NCBI RefSeq assembly: GCF_018143015.1
Contig: NC_054743.1
Coordinates: 39,140,922 to 39,204,921 of the forward strand
DNA from: Lytechinus variegatus
Taxonomy: Eukaryota; Echinodermata; Echinoidea; Temnopleuroida; Toxopneustidae
Reading direction: 5' to 3'
Length of the DNA stretch: 64,000 bases
The notes beneath the pieces were generated by a model. The model had not been told where the DNA came from. It searched no databases and worked only from the letters and a program-made list of their open reading frames with translations. Shown here piece after piece: positions 13,701-31,000 of the stretch. Numbering within the stretch: the stretch's first letter is position 1; the number at the start of each line of letters is the position of its first letter. The position numbers were made by a program, and so were the translations under genes.

Positions 13701-16043
13701 TCGTGTTATCACTATCAGTAATGATAATGGCAAATGGTACCCCACCCCTCCAAAAAACGCGGTTGATGTGATCAATTGGTGCATGATACAAAAAAATCTT
13801 TGATATTTCATCTTGTTAATTGCTCACTAGTTTAGGAAAGGAATTTCTCTTTATACCTCTGTACTGTTTTATTGAGTTTGTGCTGTTTCTTGTCCCATAT
13901 AGTGTATGTATCAGTTTCATTCAGTTATTATCTTTCCAAGGCCAAGACAGTGATCTTTTAATTTCCTTTGCTTCAAATGGATGAGTCATCAACCCCTGCC
14001 ACTTTTCACATCAGTTTAATGCTTCCAAAGGTGGTCTGTCCATCTGTTGAGGTATCAACTTAAACTTTGCTGATGTATGCATATGGGAGTGACATTGATT
14101 TGATTTAGGGTTAAGTGGTTGAAGGTCAAAGGTCGCAAAGATCATTATTTGGTAATTCTAGAAGTTTTGTGTGTAATAAATTTCTGATCTGTCATCTGCA
14201 TGCAGTCAAGAATCTGTCTATTTAAAATTGTTTTGTCCCATATCCATATTCAAAGCGAATAGTTGGGATATTTCTAGTCATGTCCGTCGGGGGGGTGGGG
14301 GAATTATTTTCCCACATTCCAAAGATCTCGGCCATGTATTTATGAGATTGTGAAAAAAATTTGCATGATGGTAAAAATGACATAATCTGTAAGATTGCTT
14401 TAAATCTATTTATTCTATTTTACATTAATTATTCAAAGTAATGCACAAATCAAAGCAATAAACAAATTTATTTTTAAACTGTAATGTTAGTATTCTAATC
14501 ATGAATAAACAAAATTGCTATTAAAAAAATGCTTCCTTCTACTGTAGGTATTTTATTATTTTTGAAATTTATTGTGTATTTCTTTTTTTTTTTTCTTTTT
14601 ATATCTATTTATATTGGTTTTTATAAAAAAAAATGCAGAAAGGTAGGGGAGACACAATGCAAAGTTTAATTGATGTCAATTACCAGTTTTAAGGGAAGAT
14701 CAATCTGATTTCATAGTCGTCTATGCCAGAATGTTTTTCTCATTTGTCTTGAATTTTATTTTTCTTTGCATTCTTGAGATAAAGGGCTTTTACATCCATT
14801 CTCTTCAAACATGTGGTAAAATTAATGTTTTTTTTCCAACATACAGCTTTTGATGGAATACCAGACAATAAAAGAAGCTCTTCATTGAATAACCAGTCAA
14901 CACATTCATCAATCCTGAAATCGATTGCATATCAGCTCAAAGCATCAATTTTAATCAGTCAGAATCAGCTACATGATGCAATGAAAGTCGTCTTGCAAAG
15001 CCTCCAAAGCTGTCAAAGTAAGAAACATTTGTGGCTTTAGTTTGAAGTCTTATTAATCCTTCAAACATTTTTACTTTTCAGTACATATAGTAGGCCTGGA
15101 TTTTAGTAAGAAGCTAATTTGTGGGTACAGTGTGAAGCCTTAACAATTTTTAAAAGCATTTTTACCTTTCACTTCTTAGTGTGGGAAAGATATTTGACTA
15201 TTTCAGTAAGAAACTCATTTGTGGCGAATGCAAACCCTTATAATCCATAAAAAATTTTTTGCTGTTCAAAAGAAGTGAATTTTAGTACCCATTTACCTCG
15301 CCAAAGTTCAAGTATGTTGAATGGTGCCTTGCCAAATGATGTTAGTGCCGATGTGGGAATGAAACCTGAAGGTTGTAGTCTAGAGATATATCCATTAGGC
15401 CACTACACCTCTTACAAAATAGTGCTCCAATATTTATCCTAAAAAATGGGGCTCTTTCACTGAAATCTATGGGGTCATTTCAGTCAATGCCTATAATCAG
15501 CCTCTTATCTGGGTTTTGCAATTCATATTTATGGACTCACAGTAAAACAAATGATCAAATATCAGAATTCTCTTTCCATGGACATCAAAAAAGGAACTGG
15601 CTTTCGTTTCAGGCATTACGAGATACACTTATATTGCTGGACTTCAATAATAAATGCATATCATCCTATTGAACTCTTAGATGATATTTGTTGATAGATT
15701 ACCGGTCTCTTACTTGCTTTCTTTCTCCATTTCATATTTTCACTCTATTTTTTTTCTTCTCTCTCATACACACCTCTCCCGATCTCGTTCCTCTCTCTTA
15801 TCCACTCTTTCCCTTCATCTCTCTCACTCCCCCTCTCTCATCCCTATCTCATATGCAGACAATACAGATTCCTTGAGGACCCATGCAGTAATCCTGGAGA
15901 AGCTAAACAGAAAGGGTGAAGCTGTCAAAGCTTCGTCCAGACTAAAAGAAGCCAAAGCAGCATCTGGGACAGTCCACTCCCTCTCATCATGGTACAATGA
16001 AACCTGCTTACAAAACCCATGCAGTAATCCTGGAGAAGCTTGA
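1778..16043 (+). CDS. FANCG: Fanconi anemia group G-like TPR protein, 14 exons
   Basis: FANCG is a tetratricopeptide scaffold of the nuclear Fanconi core complex, which ubiquitinates FANCD2/FANCI during interstrand crosslink repair. Exons: 1778-1936, 3430-3469, 4229-4375, 4851-4934, 5658-5785, 7304-7376, 7871-8020, 9307-9437, 10441-10590, 10862-11049, 12118-12193, 12896-13655, 14847-15017, 15859-16043. All have AG/GT borders and keep phase, giving 813 aa (human 622). Collinear matches to human include VQVYNLMGCCLRQM, VYVLAKR before a VDMFMALLSDVVLLES helix, YLDAATALLKAGKTQEAL (human FLEAAVALIQAGRAQDAL) and the last-exon block HAVILEKLNRKGEA (human LLQTLKRLDRRDEA). Exon 12 carries over 100 extra residues, Gly/His/Ser-rich and acidic, with an RRKRQR patch. 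The first two exons are the least sure. The carboxy end is altered by a tandem array (see 15884-16714). Confidence 0.8.
1937..4228 (+). other. FANCG introns 1 and 2
   Basis: AT-rich intron sequence surrounds the 40-bp exon 2. A repeat-like block at 2225-2510 has a G run at its left end and a 17-base C run near 2482-2500. A short (GAT)n at 3990-4010 is followed by a 120-bp pyrimidine-rich stretch (4010-4160) close to the exon 3 acceptor. I see no further coding exon, although a missed small exon is possible because the amino end aligns poorly with human FANCG. Confidence 0.35.
5928..6062. repeat. Hairpin repeat, also at 9515-9606
   Basis: Inverted halves are centred near 5985: GGGCTGGCAAT on the left and ATTGCCAGTCC on the right, with AGGATTAATAATTCCC-like outer ends. 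A related copy at 9515-9606 (GGTTGGACTGGCA and GAATAATTCTC) lies in another FANCG intron and contains an eleven-base G run. These look like short non-autonomous foldback MITEs. Confidence 0.55.
6085..6300 (+). repeat. tRNA-derived SINE
   Basis: A box-like TGGTCTGGTGG (about 6108-6118) and a good B box GGTTCGAATCC (6149-6159) are spaced as in a tRNA gene. They are followed by a body with an AAAGCGCCTTATAAATCC-like end and an (ATT)n tail at about 6275-6295. No acceptor stem pairing remains, so this is a SINE head and not a working tRNA. It lies in the FANCG intron after exon 5. Confidence 0.7.
8100..8295 (-). repeat. tRNA-derived SINE, minus strand
   Basis: Read on the minus strand, the A-box-like CAGCTCAGTTGG (near 8282-8271) is followed by the B box GAGTTCAAGCC (8242-8232). 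The body then runs toward 8100. The head differs from the 6.1-kb SINE, so this is probably another family. It sits in the intron just after FANCG exon 7. Confidence 0.6.
8296..9306 (+). other. FANCG intron 7, no recognisable content
   Basis: AT-rich intron sequence up to the acceptor at 9305-9306. I see no coding potential or clear repeat apart from a purine-rich patch at 8880-8940. Confidence 0.35.
10821..10895 (+). repeat. 38-bp duplication spanning the FANCG exon 10 acceptor
   Basis: ATAGGCCCTTGTGTTAGA at about 10820 and ATAGGCCCTTGCGTTAGA at about 10858 are two copies of one segment that includes the intron end and the first exon bases. The second copy (exon start 10862) keeps frame. The first would add 38 bases, shift the frame and soon meet a stop. 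Confidence 0.8.
11068..11254. repeat. Hairpin MITE
   Basis: The terminal inverted repeats are GTTTCATAAAGCTGTT on the left and AACAGCTTTATGAAAT on the right, ending in GGCCCC. The inner arms AAGAATGACTGGTGA and TCACCAGTCGTTCTT also pair. This is a nearly palindromic MITE of about 187 bp in the FANCG intron after exon 10. Confidence 0.75.
11922..12056. repeat. Hairpin MITE with CCAAT-type core
   Basis: Outer arms TCATGAAACGAGTTGTC-like and GCTTCATGAAACTC pair, as do the inner arms CAGTGATTTTCACTGA and TCAATGAAAATCACTG. The centre contains ATCTGATTGGGTGACAG. Same style as the other hairpin MITEs in this window. Confidence 0.65.
13656..14846 (+). other. FANCG intron 12
   Basis: AT-rich intron with a G run at 14290-14302 and T-rich low complexity at 14580-14630. 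No coding exon or identifiable repeat was seen. Confidence 0.35.
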
Positions 16044-16714
16044 TAGAAAGGGTGAAACTGGCAAAGCTTGATCCAGACTAAAAGAAGCCAAAGCAGCATC
16101 TGGATGGTCCACTCCCTCTCATCAATGTACAATGAAATCTGCCTACAAAGACCATATAGTAATCCTGGAGAAGCTTGATAGAAGAGTAAAACTGTCAAAG
16201 CTTGGTCCAGACTAAACGAAGCCAAAGCAGAGTCTGTCCGGGATGGTCCACTCCTTCTCATCATTGTACAATGAAACCTGCCTACAAAGACCATAAAGTA
16301 ATTAAAGTAATCCTGGAGAAGCTTGATAGAAAGTTGGAAGCTGTCAAAGCTTGGTCCAGACTAAAAGTAGCCAAAGCAGCGTCCAGGATGGTCCACTCCC
16401 TCTCAACATTGTACAATGAAACTTGCCTGTAAAGACCATACAGCAATCCTGGAGAAGCTTGATAGAAAGGGTGAAGCTGTCAAAGCTTGGTCCAGACTAT
16501 AGAAGCCGAGGCAGCGTCCAGGACGGTTCACTCCCTCTCATTAATGTACAATGAAACCTGCCTACAAAGACCATATAGTAATCCTGGAGAAGCTTGATAG
16601 AAAGGGTGAAACTGTCAAACCTTGGTCCAGACGAAAGAAGCCAAAGCAGGCACCGAGGCCGTCCAGCTTCTGTCATCATTGCACAATGAAATCTCCATAC
16701 CAAGACCAAGGGAA
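15884..16714 (+). repeat. Six-copy, 136-bp tandem array made from the last FANCG exon
   Basis: The word CCTGGAGAAG recurs at 15893, 16029, 16164, 16312, 16448 and 16583, so the steps are 136, 135, 148, 136 and 135 bp. Each unit repeats the exon 14 coding text (EKL-RKGEAVK, then RLKEAKAA and the VHSLSS-YNETC block). The period is not a multiple of three, so each unit falls in a new frame and the first in-frame stop is in copy 2 (16041-16043). The last copy runs into unique DNA and one frame there reads LLSSLHNEISIPRPRETVVVV-like before a stop near 16729. That may preserve the older carboxy end; this is inference. Confidence 0.9.
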
Positions 16715-18087
16715 ACAGTTGTAGTTGTGTAATTTTGACAGGAAGTCTTTATTGAGGGATTCCATCAGTGTGTGCTCCCATTAGAAACCATCTATTTAAC
16801 GCCAGTAACTGATTTACAAACTGATTTTAGAAGAAAAACCATTTTGCATATTTTCTAATACTTAAAACAAATAGAATCACTTTATCTATGGTTGAGAATA
16901 ATAATGGTAATCAGTAATATCAAAACTTTTAATAATCAATTTATACCCAAAAAAGGAAACAAAATCAAGCAAATGGAGGAAAAGGAGAGAACTGCATTCA
17001 GTTTTACATATAAAAAAAATGTTACTGAAAACATTTTTATAAAATCAATGAGGTTTAAAGTGTACTTTCATACATATGTTTGCTTTCATTTAAATTAAAG
17101 TTGACTTAAACAAGTATTTGAAAAGGCTTGTGATTTGTCTACATTGAAATTTAAGTTCATTTAAGTTCATGACTAGCAATGTGACATGTGTTTCTGTGAC
17201 TTACAATTTCTTCCCGAGAAACATTGTCCTGTGAACTTCAATGAATCTTCCTACCGCAGATATGTAGAGTGCCACAAGAGTGTATTGGAAAAAAGTTTAT
17301 TTTTATCATTTTAATCCAAGCACAATCGTACTACACGATCCGTTTGTGGTCAATTTCAGAAAATCTGATATAAGCATGCCTGCCTATCCAATCTTGAAGA
17401 TCAAAGTTCCAAACAGTGGTATGAACACTAATTTCAAAATTCCAAGTCTATTTCAAACCTCCCTATAGTAAGAAAAGGGGATTAGGTTCAAAATCATAGT
17501 GACAGTAGTCTAGCTGTGATGAGAACTGTAATACTCGGACAGCAAGGCATGCAGTATAGCAGAATTATAATTTTTGTATTCCTAACATCAATCTGAACTT
17601 GAAATATAATGCTTTAATACTTGTTTGAACTTTCAATATAGTTGATGCAACAAAATGCAATATATTAATTATTTGTGTCGCATTGGATTTTATGTGCAGG
17701 GGTTGTACAGTACAGTTGTTGCAATGGTACCATACATCAACGTCCTTTTTAATAGATGACATCATAAGAATGACTGTAGTAAATAGAATATTATTCTATC
17801 TGAGAATAGCAAGTTTTGATCATACTTTATAACTAAAAAATCAATACTCATTCGATATTTAAAGTCAAACACAAGTTTATTCCCAATATGCCATATCTTA
17901 GAAGCACACAGCAGTTGGTTCACACCCAATTAATGACCTATAACCCATAAATTTTACAATGATGGTGTTGCATTACATCCTAGATGCAGTAGGAAAAATC
18001 ACATTGACATTCAAATTTCCTTTCCCATGCTTTGTTTCTCTTATTATCACAACTATCACAAATATTCATTTTCTGGAGTCTCGGGTG
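16715..18087. other. Convergent intergenic space between FANCG and NSUN4
   Basis: AT-rich DNA with no supported gene. The NSUN4 3' untranslated region should occupy its right part; TTTATT at about 17877-17882 reads AATAAA on the minus strand and could be its polyadenylation signal. FANCG 3' untranslated sequence should occupy the left part. Confidence 0.4.
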
Positions 18088-18168
18088 AAAATTTGCTATC
18101 GAGTCCTAATCAATCGACTGAAATACATGGGTCCATAATTGGCAATTATTCTGGGCACAGAAAATTTG

Positions 18169-24658
<6,490 letters not shown>

Positions 24659-25040
24659 AATGTAGAAACTATCTGCAGCAAACGTAGAAAAAACTCTAGT
24701 TCAACATTTACAAATACAAGTTCTATGAATTCACGAAATACTGCACGTGTTAGTAGCGGGATGGTTTGTTTACGTACGTCGGCCCTTTAAACCAAATACA
24801 TGTGCGATTTTCTTAGACATACATTGGTTGGCCAATGATGAATACTTCACAAAGTTTTGACCAATCACAGAATGCGACACATTAGCCCAACTTAATCTGG
24901 GAGTGCGAGGATCAGGCTGACCGTATCATATGAGAAAACGCCACGTCGCTTTGTGAATAGTGACAATTCTTTGCCTTTGGAGCAAGATTATTGAAATTAT
25001 TCGCTATTACTCTGAGTCACTATATGTGAGATATCCCACC
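24659..25040. promoter_or_regulatory. Bidirectional NSUN4/UBE2J1 promoter region
   Basis: The start codons of NSUN4 (24658, minus) and UBE2J1 (25041, plus) are separated by 382 bp. The gap has three CCAAT-type boxes (ATTGG at 24822-24826, CCAAT at 24832-24836 and 24861-24865), an E-box CACGTG at 24744-24749, and no TATA box. CCAAT boxes are typical NF-Y sites in bidirectional housekeeping promoters. Function is inferred. Confidence 0.6.
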
Positions 25041-28000
25041 ATGCAGTCTACATACTCGAGGAGGAGTCCAGGTGAGTGATAATTAAAAAATATCAGACGT
25101 ATTCATATGCTCGGTCCCACCTAATTTCGTTCTGTGTCAGCATTAGTGGGTGACACTCATTACCTGTTTAGTGTTTTGTTAGGCCTACTTCATAAGCGAT
25201 CCTCTTTTTATTAAACTCTAATTCTAAAGGTCAAGTCTACTTTTTATGTAAGGTTAAGTCTACTTTTTATTAAAGGTCAAGTCCTCTTTTATTAAAGGTC
25301 AAGCCCACCTCATAAAAATGTTGATTTGAATCAACAACGGAAAATTCAGACAAGCATAATGATCATATAAAAATTTCATCGAAATCGGATGTAAAATAAG
25401 AAAGTTATGACATTTTAGTGTTTTGTTAGCATTATCGTGATATTGGGAACCACCGTTCACTTCATACAGCAGCGCTTTATTCAGTCACACGCACGGTTCC
25501 CTATTTCCACCTCCATTCACTTTGTACACAAGTGCACATATATTACAAATCGACGAGTAGTTCCCGAAACCACGATTTTGCCGTTTTGTTTATATTACAT
25601 ATTTCTCAAATTCAAAAATAGATTCTCTGGCTATGCACAATTAGTCACATGCAAATGAGAGAATCGACAATGTCCCTCACTATTTCTTTTGTTTTTTATT
25701 TGGATTATACAATATTTTCAATTTTTACAGATTTGACAATAACTGAATAACTCAATAAGGACCAATTAACTTGACTGAACCATATAATGTTAAACAATGG
25801 TAATTCCACATGCATGACATGTTCATCATCATCATCATCTGGTACGGATGAAGGCGCAAGCCTGTAACTCCCGATCGCTTCTTGTAGGATTGATCACTGA
25901 AAAGTACTCCATGACTGTGCTTGCGTGAGGAGTCATGGAAGCTCAAAGTGCTTAATTTGCCAAAATATATCAATATTTCTTTTAAATTTGTCTGTTGATG
26001 GCATTTGTATTATGTTTTCAGGAAGACTATTCCAGTCATTGATTACTCTTCTACTGAAAGACTTATTTCTCGCATCCAGTTTGCTACATGGGATTTCAAT
26101 AATTTCATGGAGTGACCTCTAGTAGAGTTACTACCAGACTTGGAGAAGAAATGGTCTGGAGACATATGTTGACCAATCCATGCATAATCTGGTGGACCAT
26201 TATATCTCCTCTCCTCCTATAATAGAGTGAGTCAGAGCTACCAAGTCTCATGCATTATGCGTGAGACTCAAGCATTTTGGACTCTTGTTCATCCCCTCAA
26301 ATCTCTGTCTCACACAACTATCACAGCCTATCCCCATATACATTGTACACAATGTCTGTGATCTCACTCAGATTCACAGAAAATCTCATGCATAGCTGGT
26401 CTTTGAACTTGGCATTTCTGGTGAGTACATGTTAAGTTCCCTGAGTCTCCTTTCATATGGTAAGTGTTTCAAATCATTCATAGTTTTGTTGCTCTTCTCT
26501 TTACTCTCTCAATCTTCTTGGCATGTTCTGTAAATCTACCATTCCAGATGACGCTCCCATTCCAGATGTGGCCTACTTAACACTTAACGTCTTGAAGAGA
26601 ATTGGCAAGGTAGATTTGTTTTATAGTTGAGTGAAAGTTCTCTTTACAATTCCGAGCAGTTGATATGCCTTATTAACAGCTAGAGACACATGCTGATGAA
26701 ATTGCAATTGATTGTCGACTGTTACCCCAAGATCCTTTTCAGAAGTTACTGACTTCACTTCTTGTTCTGGCATATAAAATTTTGCTTCTGGATTATTCCT
26801 TCCGATGTGTAGAACTTTACATTTACTGCTATTGAACGGTAATGGCAGTTCTCTGACCATAATTGTAGTCTATCCAGGTCCTCTTGCAGATCTTTGATCT
26901 CTGATAAGTCACTATATTGTAAAGTTTGGTGTCATCAGCAAATAAAGCAACATTACTCTTGTTGACAGCAGATGATAGGTCATTGATAAAGACTAGGAAG
27001 AGAACAGGTCCGAGAACGCTCCCTTGCAATATTCTGCTTGATACTGGAGACCATGGAGATAGTTCCCTATTTACTCGTACACGCTGAACTCTTCCTGTCA
27101 GAAATTCTCGCATCCAGATAAGAAGTTGGCATGTAATTCCCTGGCCCTCTAATTTACGTAGAAGCCTTTCGTGGGGAACACTGTCAAATGCTTTGCGAAA
27201 ATCTAAGTACAAAACATCGATTGGATTCCCTTCATCAAGCATTTGTGTTCATTCTTCAAGCACATACAAAAGCTGTGTGGAACATGACCGTCCTGGGATG
27301 AATCCATGTTGGTTATAATACAACAATCGATTATTTTGAAAATGATCCACTAAAGCATTACTCACAATCTTTTCCATTAGTTTTCCTGCTATCGATGTAA
27401 GACTCACCGATCTATAGTTAGAAATCTGTGTTCTATTTCCTTTCTTGGGAAGAGGAATTACATTTCCCTTTTTCCAGTCGGCTGGAATTTTACCTTCATG
27501 CATTGACTTGTTGAATATGATAGATAGTGGTTCTGCAATAATTTCAGTGATCACCCATCTCCTTCAGCACTTTATGATGGATCCCATCTGGGCCAGCTGA
27601 TTTATTCACATCTGTTGGGACGGATCTGAGTATTTTGGAGGATTTGGTGGAGAAAATGTTATGTTTCTTTTCTAAATAGCAAAGACAAATCAAACACACC
27701 AATCAATCAGACTAGGAAAAAAAAGGGGAAAAACTAAACAAGCAACAACAAGCACGGCGACTCAAACATCCCAACTTGTTAGCTATACGTGATCATTCAA
27801 GAAAAATAAGCACTTGACAAAATAATTACGGTTCCATGACTTCAATTTATAATTAAAATGATTCCAATGCTTTCTATGACAATTTTACAGAGTGTTTACA
27901 ACTCAAAGAAATGCCTGTATGGTTTATCCAATAAACTGAAGACAGTACAAGTTATGTCGAATATTCAAAGAAATGTATAGGATCTCTATCAGTTTAAAAC

Positions 28001-31000
28001 AGAGTAATTGATAAGTGACAAAATAGGATATAAACTCCAAACTAGGCCAAAGCGTTGAGAAGTTAACTTGTCTACAAAAGTTGGTGTCTACTTGGCGAAT
28101 TGAGTTGTGCGACCTGAACTTGGAATGATGAAATACGTAGCTATAGGCCTGCCATGTACATCGGAGAGTGGAAACGAGATGAATCGTCGATATCAGGACA
28201 AAACTCGTCAATGGTGAGGGTCTCAGTGGAACCTGACAATTATCAAAATAAAACAAACGGTGTCCTAATACACTTCGTCGTCGAATAGAGATAAACGACC
28301 TCAAAACGTGTAACAAGATATAATTTAACATCTCATAATAATGACAATGAGAATTGTCTATTTAGCAATAATTCTAAGAAAAGTACAAGTACATCATGTA
28401 AAACTAGGCTATATGCCTTTAAGAAATTCGACAAGAATGACTTTCATAATGTCAAGGTCGAATAACAATGTTCACTAGTACATTGGAAAACTCTCCATAA
28501 CATCGACAAGTGAGGATCGCTTAAATACTAAGCTGTCTACAATGACATATAAATCAACCTAAATAATTTCAAAGATCTATTTTTTTGCTTATAATATTCG
28601 ACATTTCATGTGGATGACACTTCATACAAAACTAGAGTCGTCTATAGACGTACTCAGCATTATTTCTTCAGTACAAATACTTTGTCAAGAAATTAGTTAT
28701 ATCAAATCTCTTTTTACTAGAAACGTTATAAATATCAGAGTACATACCCGATTAATATCAGGAAAAAGACGTAGGTAAAATGTCAGCTATAACAGGAGTC
28801 CATTTCTCCTCTACAAAAAAGACCAGCCCAGACAGCATCGATGAGGTACGCTGTTGGGAGCTAAGCCGACGATCTCGGGGAGATATTGGTTCAAATCCCC
28901 ATAGAGAAAGATGTAACCAAAATTACACACAGACGACTCTGCTGAAGTATCAGCAACCGGGCTTTTTTTAAGAGTCCCGTATCGTCAATTAAGAACGCAC
29001 GAAACGCCCTTACAGGGCGAGATCTAATTGGTCATTTTGCGTAACTAAGAAAAACATTATTTACATATTATTACTAAGTTCGTGTCTCCTAGGGTTCAAC
29101 ACGTATTGGGAATGCTTTCTTTTGAAAATTCACCTGCTGTTCGGGAAATACTGTCTTTAAAATTAACAGGTGGATATTTCTTTACGTCCAACTAAAAAAA
29201 AAGGCTAAATTGCTTTTGATTCTTTTTTTACACAGTATCACATAAACGAGATAAACGTATTTTTTACACAGTATCCCAAGAACGTATTTCAGGCTTCTTT
29301 GATATCCTAAAATAAACTCAGAAATTGTCACTACATAAAATCCCCTCCTAGTAAGGAAGTCATGAATATGTCTTGCTTACGACATTCTATTTACAATAAA
29401 CAGAACTACAAAGTATGAGTCATACATAATCATGATAATTAAACTGCAATATAACGTTCTGGAAATCGAACATGTCGTCCAGATTTAGTTTTTCGGATAG
29501 GTGTAGTGGGTGTACTCGTGCGCGAACTCTGCACTGCACTCTTTTCCACAGAGCTTGGAATTCTGCCTTTAACGATACTTTTAGATTTTGATAGGCTTTC
29601 TTCCAGACTTTCTTGATTTTCAACATATGCAACTTTCAAACGATCTATGCAAATCTGATCGCGTTTGCCATCAATGTCAAGCGTGAAAAAGCGGTCTTTG
29701 CGCTTTAGCACCTTATACGGTCCTTTGTATGGCTGTTGTAGCGGTTTGCGAACGGAATCTACCCTAACAAACACATGCGAGCACGAGAAAAGATCTCTAG
29801 GAACATGCGTCGATCCTTGCTTCGCTCTAGTGGGGGTAAGTGTACATGACGCCATGTGACTACGTAACCGGGAAATGTAGTCACTCGGATCTACATCAGT
29901 TCGCTCAGCCGTAACGAACTGTCCGGGTAATCTCAGAGTTGTCCCGAAAACTAGCTCTGCTGATGAGCATGACAAATCTGCTTTAATGGTAGAACGGATA
30001 CCTAGGAGTGTCAAAGGTAATTGTTCACTCCATCGAGAAGGATCCTCGTAAGCCTTCAAAGCAGCCTTAAGTTGACGGTGAAATCTTTCAACCATCCCAT
30101 TTGCCGCAGGGTGATAGGCGGTTGTTCGGATGCGGGTTGTACCTAACAACTTAGTCAGTTCCGCGAATAGGCGTGATTCGAACTGCCTGCCACGATCGGT
30201 GGTGACAGAGCTGGGTGCACCAAACATGGCAACCCACCTTTCTACGAAGGTTTTGGCAACCGTTTCCGCGGTGATATCGGTTATCGGGATGGCTTCCGGC
30301 CATCTGGTAAAACGGTCTATACACGTAAGTAGGTATGTATAACCATTCGAATGGGGCAATGGACCAACGAGATCCAGATGAACGTGTGCGAAACGCGCGT
30401 CTGGGGTACTAAAAGTCCCTTGTGGGGCTTTGACATGTCTATTAGTCTTTGACCTCTGACACGGTAGACATTCTCGGGCCCACTTGCGTACGTCCTTATT
30501 AATCCCCGGCCATACGTAACGAGCGGTAATCGCACGCTGTGTTGCTCGGACTCCTGGATGAGAGAGTCCATGGATAGCATTGAAAACTGCCCTCCTATGA
30601 GACTTCGGGACGAAAGGACGGGTGAGTCCGTGAGAAGTATCGCATACGATCGAGCCACCAGTGGTGAGCCTTGGTACTTTTTTGAGCACCATACTAGAAT
30701 TGATCTCGGAATTGAGATACGCTTGCAATTCTGAATCGGTTTCTTGTGCTTCCGCAATATCCGTGAAATCAACCCGAGATTCGGTATGCAAGGCGCTGAT
30801 ATCGGGTCGAGATAGGGTGTCAGCAACCACATTGTCTTGACCTTTGACATATCTGATGTCTGTGGTGAATTGCGATATGAAATCCAACTGCCGAATTTCG
30901 CGGGGGCTATGGCGATCTGGCTTGGCATTTAATGCGTATGTTAAAGGTTTATGGTCGGTATAAACGCAGAAAGGACGACCTTCTAGCATGTATCGAAAAT

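Noticed and set aside
15824-16294. 156-residue minus-strand open frame with internal repeats
   Set aside because: It is the antisense reading of the FANCG terminal-exon array; the internal repeats simply reflect the 136-bp units.
27924-28331. 135-residue frame present three times (also at 34034 and 35625)
   Set aside because: All three lie within copies of the same LTR, so their identity shows LTR identity and not selection on a protein. It matches nothing I know.
30317-30928. 203-residue frame overlapping the retroelement pol
   Set aside because: It is an out-of-frame shadow of the reverse transcriptase/integrase coding sequence.
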